The notes under the pieces: model-generated
The model's database searches: none
What the model was told of the DNA's origin: nothing
What the model saw: only the letters and a program-made list of their open reading frames with translations
Source of the DNA: Actinopolymorpha singaporensis
GTDB lineage: Bacteria; Actinomycetota; Actinomycetes; Propionibacteriales; Actinopolymorphaceae
DNA: 64,000 bases
NCBI RefSeq assembly: GCF_900104745.1
Contig: NZ_LT629732.1
Span: forward strand, 1,798,001 to 1,862,000
Direction: 5' to 3'
Program-made: the position numbers and the translations under genes
Part shown: positions 59,274 to 64,000 of the stretch, piece after piece
How positions within the stretch are numbered: the first letter of the stretch is position 1
How the letters are laid out: each line of letters begins with the position of its first letter

Positions 59274-59969
59274 TCAGCCCCGTCCGAGGCGGGGGAACAT
59301 CGCGTCGAAATCGATGCCCAGCTCCGCGTCGATCCGGTCCAGGTCCAGGATGGGCCGACCCTGCTCGTCGCGTCCGGTGTGGTCCTGCCCGATCCGCAGG
59401 TCGAGTTCGAGCACGTGCCCGTGCGCCCAGCGCAGCCGGCCGGCGTGCAGGACCGGGACGCCGAGGACCGCGCGGGTCAGCCCCTCGTGGTGGTTGCCGG
59501 CCCAGGCGAGCACGAGAAGCTCCCCCGGCGGAAGCTCCGGCATGCCGGCCAGGATGCCCTGCCGGGGCGCGTCACCAGGTGCCAGTCGGCCCTTGAGGGC
59601 GTCGTCGTCGGCCAGCCGGAATCCGGCGTAGGGGTCGGCTCCGCCCTCGGAGTACTTGTAGGGGTAGACCACCCGGCCACCGAACTCGACAGTGAACGCC
59701 GTGCCGATCCGGTCGCTGGGCCGGTGCACGTCTGCGGCCGGCAGGCGTTGCTCGATCACCCGGCCGAGGACCTCGCACAGGATGTGGTAGCGCAGCTGGC
59801 CGTACGCGGTGGCGTTGAGGTAGTCGGTGGCGTCGAACAGCCTGGCCGCCTCGGCGTGGGCGAAGTGCAGGCATGGGACGGCGTAGGTGGTCAGCACGAA
59901 CGCGGCGCGCTCGCCGACCTGGCGGGCGAGCCAGTCGCCCTCCGGCCGCGCGGTGTCCTCGTCGAGCAC
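59274..59969 (-). CDS. Conserved protein of unknown function
   Basis: A 231-residue soluble protein that I do not recognise. It shows a helical N-terminal half (WLARQVGERAAFVLTTYAVPCLHFAHAEAARLFDATDYLNATAYGQLRYH region) and a beta-rich second half (TVEFGGRVVYPYKYSEGGADPYAGF, ELLVLAWAGNHHEGL, WAHGHVLELDLRIGQD). The good amino-acid composition and GGAAGG about 9 nt before the GTG start support a real gene. No catalytic motif or signal peptide is visible. It appears to be a single-gene unit followed by the five-copy 18-bp array. Confidence 0.72.
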   Translation of the reverse strand: MLDEDTARPEGDWLARQVGERAAFVLTTYAVPCLHFAHAEAARLFDATDYLNATAYGQLRYHILCEVLGRVIEQRLPAADVHRPSDRIGTAFTVEFGGRVVYPYKYSEGGADPYAGFRLADDDALKGRLAPGDAPRQGILAGMPELPPGELLVLAWAGNHHEGLTRAVLGVPVLHAGRLRWAHGHVLELDLRIGQDHTGRDEQGRPILDLDRIDAELGIDFDAMFPRLGRG

Positions 59970-60067
59970 GCCGCCATCCCTTCCGGCCTTCGGGCCGCGA
60001 TCGAGTGCCTGTCAGCTCCCGGGACCAATCGCGGACCGTCCCGAGCGTTCTCAGACCAGTGATCCTC

Positions 60068-61582
60068 TCACTGCCCGCCGACAGGGGTGGCCGACCGGTC
60101 GACGATGGCACCTTCGCCGTCGGCGAGGCTGTCCGAGGCGTGGGTGCGGGGCGGAGCGGCCGGTGCGGCGCGCGAGCGGGCGAGGACCAGCGCCGCCGTG
60201 ACGAGGAGCAGTGCGGCGGCAGCGACCAGAGCCACGTCGACCCCGTGGGCGGTGCCGAGCGCGGCGCCGGGCCCGGCAACGTGCCCGGTCCCGGCGCCGG
60301 TGCCGTGTCCTGCACCTGCGGTGGTCACGACGGCGACCGTGGCGGCGACCCCGAGAGACGATCCGATGTAGCGGGCGGTGTTGTTCGCCCCGGAGCCCAT
60401 GCTGGCCCGTCCGGCCGGCACCGACTCGATGGCCAACCGGGCCAGGGCGGAGTTCAGCAGGCCGCTGCCCATCCCCGCGACAACCAGCCCGGCGACGGTC
60501 CGCGTCGGCGACCAGGAGCCGGCCGAGCCGAGGAGAAGCAGGCTGCCCGCGCCGGCGAGGGCGAAGCCCAGGGCGAGTTGGTGGTCCGCGCCCAGCCCCG
60601 CGCGGCGGGCCTGCGTGGCGGCGGCGAACGACGTACCCGACCACAGCGCGAACCAGCAGGCGGTGGCCAGTGGTGTCCAGCCGAGGGTGTGCTCCCAGGC
60701 GGTCGGGAGATAGCTCATCACCCCGATGACGCCGAAGCCGGTGATCAGGGCGCCGCCCACCGACAGCAGGAACGCCGGCCGGGTGAACAGGCCGAGGTCG
60801 AGCATGGGCTCTCGGGTACGGGCCTCCACCGCGACGAAGGCGCCGAGCAGCAGGACCGCCCCAGCGAACAGCGCCAGCACCAGCGGCCGGCCGAAGCCCT
60901 GCCGGCCGGCCGTGACCGCGGCCAGCAGCACGGCCACTCCCGCGCCGAGCGTCACCACCGCGGGCACGTCGGGGCGGCGGCGGACGGCGGCACGGGACTC
61001 CCGGAGCGTCAGCGCGCCGAGCAGGCCGAGGGCCGCCGAGGCGAGGGCGTACGCCCAGAAGAACGCGCGCCAGGATGCCGCGGCGGCCAGGCCCGCGGAG
61101 GCGAGCGGCCCGAGCGCGATGCCGGCGCCGAGGCTTGCGCCCCACATGCCGGTCGCGCGCACCCGGTTGTGCCCGGCCGGGAACTCGTGGCCGATGATGC
61201 CGAGCGTTGCGACCAGGATCGCCGCGCCCGCCCCGCCCTGCACCACCCGGGCGAGCACCATGACGAGTGTCGTACCCGCCGTCGCGGCCATGACGCTTCC
61301 CACCAAGGACACCGCCGTGCCCAGGAGGAACATCAGCCGGCGCCCGTGGTTGTCGGCCAGGCTGCCCGCGACCAGAAGCAGGGAGGCCAGGCCGAGCGCG
61401 ATGCCGTTGAGGATCCAGGTCTGCCCGGAGGGGCCGGCGTGCAGGTCGGTGGCCATCTGCGGAAGCACGGTCATCGGCTGGGTGTAGTTCATCAGCACCA
61501 GCAGTGTCGAGACGCACGCGGCCAGCAGGGTGAGGGTCGGTCGGTGGCCCGATCTGTCCGGCATGTTCGGCATGGTCGGCAT
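60068..61582 (-). CDS. MFS drug transporter (DHA2-like)
   Basis: A 504-residue transporter with 13-14 predicted membrane helices. It has the DHA2-type motif ILNGIALGLASLLLVAGSLADNHGRR and motif C-like GASLGAGIALGPLASAG, both typical of multidrug efflux pumps driven by the proton gradient. The C-terminus holds a Gly/Ala/His-rich loop (AGAGHGTGAGTGHVAGPGA). ATG 61582 has GGGGAG 8 nt upstream. It is divergent from an HxlR-type regulator, and two copies of a 21-bp dyad lie between them, so its expression is very probably controlled by that regulator. Confidence 0.9.
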   Translation of the reverse strand: MPTMPNMPDRSGHRPTLTLLAACVSTLLVLMNYTQPMTVLPQMATDLHAGPSGQTWILNGIALGLASLLLVAGSLADNHGRRLMFLLGTAVSLVGSVMAATAGTTLVMVLARVVQGGAGAAILVATLGIIGHEFPAGHNRVRATGMWGASLGAGIALGPLASAGLAAAASWRAFFWAYALASAALGLLGALTLRESRAAVRRRPDVPAVVTLGAGVAVLLAAVTAGRQGFGRPLVLALFAGAVLLLGAFVAVEARTREPMLDLGLFTRPAFLLSVGGALITGFGVIGVMSYLPTAWEHTLGWTPLATACWFALWSGTSFAAATQARRAGLGADHQLALGFALAGAGSLLLLGSAGSWSPTRTVAGLVVAGMGSGLLNSALARLAIESVPAGRASMGSGANNTARYIGSSLGVAATVAVVTTAGAGHGTGAGTGHVAGPGAALGTAHGVDVALVAAAALLLVTAALVLARSRAAPAAPPRTHASDSLADGEGAIVDRSATPVGGQ

Positions 61583-61604
61583 GGCGGCTGCTCCCCGGAT
61601 CACG

Positions 61605-61673
61605 AGTTCAGTGAACGAACTGACGACAGGTCGCCAACCGTACCAGGTCTTGGTTCGGTGAACGAACTAACGA
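61605..61673. promoter_or_regulatory. Duplicated operator in the MFS/HxlR divergent region
   Basis: GTTCAGTGAACGAACT (61606-61621) and GTTCGGTGAACGAACT (61653-61668) are direct copies extending to 21 bp each, 47 bp apart. Each contains an AGTTC or GGTTC arm and a GAACT arm 7 nt apart. Copy A lies 23 bp before the MFS start; copy B covers the -35 region of the leaderless regulator promoter (-10 TAGGAT, 61678-61683). Confidence 0.75.
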
Positions 61674-61690
61674 GGAGTAGGATCGGTGCC

Positions 61691-62215
61691 GTGGCACTCG
61701 GCAAGGACTACCAGGGACAGGACTGCTCGCTGGCGCGCGCGCTCGAGCTCGTCGGCGAACGCTGGACGATGCTGGTGCTGCGGGACGCGTTCTACGGCGT
61801 ACGCCGGTTCAGCGACTTCGCCGACCACCTCGGCATTCCGCGCGCCGTGCTCACCGAACGCCTGCAGGCACTGGTCGAGGCAGGCGTCCTGGCCCGGCAG
61901 CGTTACCAGGAGTCCCCGCCGCGCGACGAGTACGTCCTCACCGAGGTGGGCCAGGAGCTGTGGCCCGCGCTGTACGCGCTGTCCCGCTGGGGCGAACGCC
62001 ATCGGACCACCGGCAAGCCGCGCCGGGTGTTCCGGCACGCCGGGTGCGGCCGGCGGCTCGACCTCGCCGGCGCCTGCCCGGCCTGCGGGTACGTCGTTCC
62101 CCCCGCCGAGGTGGAGACCCGCCTCGGCCCCGGCGCCGGACCGGTCCGTGACGATCCCGTCAACCGCGCGATGGCCAAGCCGCACCGGCTGCTCGAACCA
62201 CTTCTCCCGGCGTAG
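61691..62215 (+). CDS. HxlR-type winged-helix regulator with Cys-rich tail
   Basis: A 174-residue regulator. The HxlR DNA-binding domain covers residues 8-100: CSLARALELVGERWTMLVLRDAFYGVRRFSDFADHLGIPRAVLTERLQALVEAGVL, then YVLTEVGQELWPALYALSRWGE. The C-terminus has HAGCGRRLDLAGACPACG, a small zinc-ribbon-like cluster. Cys12 at the domain start is the redox-sensing position in some HxlR proteins. GTG 61691 is set by TAGGAT 7 nt upstream (leaderless). Paired operators in the divergent gap indicate autoregulation and control of the MFS pump. Confidence 0.9.
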   Translation: MALGKDYQGQDCSLARALELVGERWTMLVLRDAFYGVRRFSDFADHLGIPRAVLTERLQALVEAGVLARQRYQESPPRDEYVLTEVGQELWPALYALSRWGERHRTTGKPRRVFRHAGCGRRLDLAGACPACGYVVPPAEVETRLGPGAGPVRDDPVNRAMAKPHRLLEPLLPA

Positions 62216-62327
62216 GGCCCCGGCGGTGGCGCCTGCCCGCGCCGCGGGTTCGCGACCGCGCCCGGCTCGTCGTCCTCGCCTACGAGTCCGGCCTGCTCAC
62301 CCCGCGACTCCTGACGATCTCAGGCAC

Positions 62328-64000
62328 TCACCTCGTCGTCGGTGGGGTTGTCGTGGTGGTACCAGACGGTGGTGTTGGGGGGATGGTGTCTGGGGGGTGG
62401 GGGGTGGGGTGGGTGGTGAGGATGGGTTGGCCGGGGTGGGGGTGTGGTGTGGGGATGGGGTGGTGGGTGGTGTTGGTGTAGGTGGTGAGGTGGGTGCCGC
62501 GGGTGAGGGCGAGGAGTCCGGGTGGGGTGTTGTTGTGGATGGTGAGGGTGTGGGTGGTCAGGTCGGGGATGGTGCGGCGTAGGGCGAGGGCTTGGCGGTA
62601 GAGGTTGAGGGTGGAGGTGGTGGTGTGGTGTTGGGTGTCGGCGGCGAGGTCGGCCCAGGTGGGGGGTTGGGGTAGCCAGGCGGGGGTGGTGGTGGTGGGT
62701 GGGGAGAAGCCGTGGTGGTGGTCGGGGTTGGTGGTCCAGGGCAGGGGGACGCGGCAGCCGTCGCGGCCGGGGCGGGTGCCGTTGCTGCGGTGGTACATGG
62801 GGTCCTTGAGGACCGTTTCGGGGAGGTCGAGGACGTCGGGCAGGCCGAGTTCTTCGCCTTGGTAGAGGTAGACCGCGCCGGGCAGGGCGAGCATCAGTGC
62901 CGCCTGCGCGCGGGCGCGGGCCAGCCCGATCTGTGCGGGGTCGGCACCGGCCGGCAGCCCCTCCTCACCGTCTTGTTCGGTGGTGGTGGTGGTGGGGGTG
63001 TGGCGGGTGACGGCGCGGGGCAGGTCGTGGTTGTTGGCGACCCAGGCCACCCCGCCTGGGTGGTGGGCCAGGGCGGTGTCGATGACGCGCCGGTAGGCCT
63101 GGGCGTCGAAGGTGGCGTGGGCGAAGGGGAAGCAGAAGGTGTGGTGGAGTTCGCCGGGGCGGGTGTAGTCGGCCACGGCGGCGGGGTCGGTCAGCCCGAC
63201 CTCGCCGATCAGCAGCCGGTCCCGCCCGTCGGCGGCGGTGTAGGTCTCGACCAGTGCCCGCCAGGACCGCCACACCTGGTGCACGGCCGGCTGGTTCCAG
63301 GCGTGGGGGTTGACCGGGTCACCGGTCGCCTCGTCCGCGGCGGCGTCGGGGTGGTCGGGCAGGCCGGGCTTTTTGTGCAGGCCCTGGGCGACGTCGATCC
63401 GGAACCCGTCCACGCCGCGGTCCAGCCAAAACGACAGCACCTGCTCGAAATGGGCGGGCACGTCGGGGTGGGTCCAGTTCCAGTCCGGCTGTTCGGCGGC
63501 GAAGGTGTGCAGGTACCACTGCCCCGGTGACCCGTCCGGCTCACTGATGCGGGTCCAGGCCGGCCCGCCGAAGATGGACCGCCAGTTGTTCGGCGGCAAC
63601 TGCCCGCCCGGGCCCCGGCCGTCGGCGAAGTGGAACCGGGCCCGCTGCGGGCTGCCCGGCCCCGCGGCCAGCGCGTCAGCAAACCAGGGGTGAGCGATCG
63701 AGGCGTGGTTGGGCACCACATCCAAGATCACCCGGATCCCGTGCCCGTGCGCGGCCTCGACCAGATGATCGAAGCACTCCAGCGACCCGTACGCCGGGTC
63801 CACCGCGCAGTGATCAGCCACGTCATAACCATGATCATGCCCAGGCGAGGCGTAGAACGGGTTCAGCCACAACCCGTCCACACCCAAACCCGCCAGATAC
63901 GGCAACTTCTCCACCACACCCGCCAGATCCCCCACACCATCACCATCAGCATCACAGAAACTCCGCACATACACCTGATACACAACCGCACGACGCCACC
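62328..64000 (-). CDS. GH13 alpha-glucosidase/oligo-1,6-glucosidase (N-terminus beyond window)
   Basis: At least 557 residues of a GH13 enzyme. The frame remains open to the right edge (WRRAVVYQVYVRSF), so the true start lies outside. Conserved regions are DVVPNHAS, GFRIDVAQGL (nucleophile Asp), LIGEVGL (acid/base Glu) and WVANNHDLPR (third Asp). The pattern fits intracellular alpha-glucosidases acting on malto- or isomalto-oligosaccharides, or trehalulose/sucrose isomerase relatives. No signal peptide can be judged. The last 120 residues are rich in Thr, His and Pro, and their DNA is almost only G and T on the plus strand. Confidence 0.9.
   Translation of the reverse strand, partial: WRRAVVYQVYVRSFCDADGDGVGDLAGVVEKLPYLAGLGVDGLWLNPFYASPGHDHGYDVADHCAVDPAYGSLECFDHLVEAAHGHGIRVILDVVPNHASIAHPWFADALAAGPGSPQRARFHFADGRGPGGQLPPNNWRSIFGGPAWTRISEPDGSPGQWYLHTFAAEQPDWNWTHPDVPAHFEQVLSFWLDRGVDGFRIDVAQGLHKKPGLPDHPDAAADEATGDPVNPHAWNQPAVHQVWRSWRALVETYTAADGRDRLLIGEVGLTDPAAVADYTRPGELHHTFCFPFAHATFDAQAYRRVIDTALAHHPGGVAWVANNHDLPRAVTRHTPTTTTTEQDGEEGLPAGADPAQIGLARARAQAALMLALPGAVYLYQGEELGLPDVLDLPETVLKDPMYHRSNGTRPGRDGCRVPLPWTTNPDHHHGFSPPTTTTPAWLPQPPTWADLAADTQHHTTTSTLNLYRQALALRRTIPDLTTHTLTIHNNTPPGLLALTRGTHLTTYTNTTHHPIPTPHPHPGQPILTTHPTPHPPDTIPPTPPSGTTTTTPPTTR
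62392..62413 (+). other. G-quadruplex-forming sequence
   Basis: G6, T, G6, T, G4, T, G3 occur consecutively on the plus strand (template strand of the GH13 gene), giving four G-runs with single-base loops, a pattern predicted to fold very stably. It sits in a roughly 380-bp stretch that is almost entirely G and T on this strand. Confidence 0.75.

Noticed and set aside
62216-62327. Possible gene remnant (frame reading roughly VRDRARLVVLAYESGLLTPRLL) between the HxlR and GH13 genes
   Set aside because: Only about 25 codons look coding, there is no start or ribosome site, and no family is recognisable.
1-64000. tRNA or rRNA genes and prophage
   Set aside because: No cloverleaf-like or rRNA-like sequence and no phage structural genes were seen in the intergenic regions read.

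Overview
The window is chromosomal DNA from a high-GC Gram-positive bacterium of the Actinobacteria. The evidence is the strong G/C preference at third codon positions, frequent GTG/TTG starts, an F420-dependent oxidoreductase, lipoproteins with classical lipoboxes, a DUF222-HNH gene, an ECF sigma factor paired with a DGPF/YCII protein, a DivIVA paralogue, and many apparently leaderless genes with TANNNT 6-7 nt before the start codon. The mix of secreted glycosidases, dipeptide/oligosaccharide-type ABC importers and a sugar-acid locus suits a soil or plant-associated organism, perhaps in Propionibacteriales; that placement is a guess. No rRNA, tRNA, CRISPR array or prophage was recognised.

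Layout. 1-7.05 kb: the end of a family-5 solute-binding protein, an uncharacterised protein, a run of small stress-type genes (Rho_N-like protein, CBS-pair protein, hemerythrin with a Rho_N-like tail), an F420 oxidoreductase, DUF2237, GNAT and S51 peptidase genes. 7.18-8.61 kb: a complete ISL3-family insertion sequence with 23-bp inverted repeats and a perfect 8-bp target duplication, inserted exactly on the start codon of a DUF222-HNH gene (8.62-10.59 kb). 10.6-13.2 kb: ECF42-like sigma factor, DGPF protein and SRPBCC protein. 13.3-17 kb: heterodimeric ABC exporter with one degenerate ATP site. 17.1-22.1 kb: secreted GH5 glycosidase and two lipoproteins of unknown function. 22.1-25.6 kb: ArsR-type regulator/MFS operon, isochorismatase-like hydrolase, methyltransferase.

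25.6-37 kb looks like one catabolic and uptake locus: enolase-superfamily dehydratase, SDR dehydrogenase, PhyH dioxygenase, a five-gene family-5 ABC importer, a ROK regulator divergent from it, and a tartrate/D-malate dehydrogenase. The importer presumably brings in a sugar or sugar-acid compound that the oxidoreductases and dehydratase process, with the ROK protein as local regulator. 37-42.1 kb: a second ABC exporter pair and dihydrolipoamide dehydrogenase. 42.1-44 kb: a KhtTU-like cation/proton antiporter with its TrkA_C subunit. 44.1-47.7 kb: hydrolase, RNase HI, two membrane proteins, a cupredoxin-like lipoprotein and a PNPOx-fold protein. 47.9-52.9 kb: a large LuxR-type ATPase regulator divergent from an operon of two globins and a DivIVA-like protein. 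53-64 kb: DUF4185 secreted protein, phospholipase C-type phosphoesterase, phosphotransferase, TPR protein with a Pro/Ser/Thr repeat tail, an uncharacterised protein, an MFS/HxlR divergent pair with duplicated operators, and a GH13 glucosidase running off the right end.

Points most worth following up are the insertion sequence that replaced a leaderless promoter with its own Shine-Dalgarno, the face-to-face leaderless starts near 36.95 kb, the globin-globin-DivIVA operon, the five-copy 18-bp array near 59.2 kb, and several short tandem arrays confined to this region.
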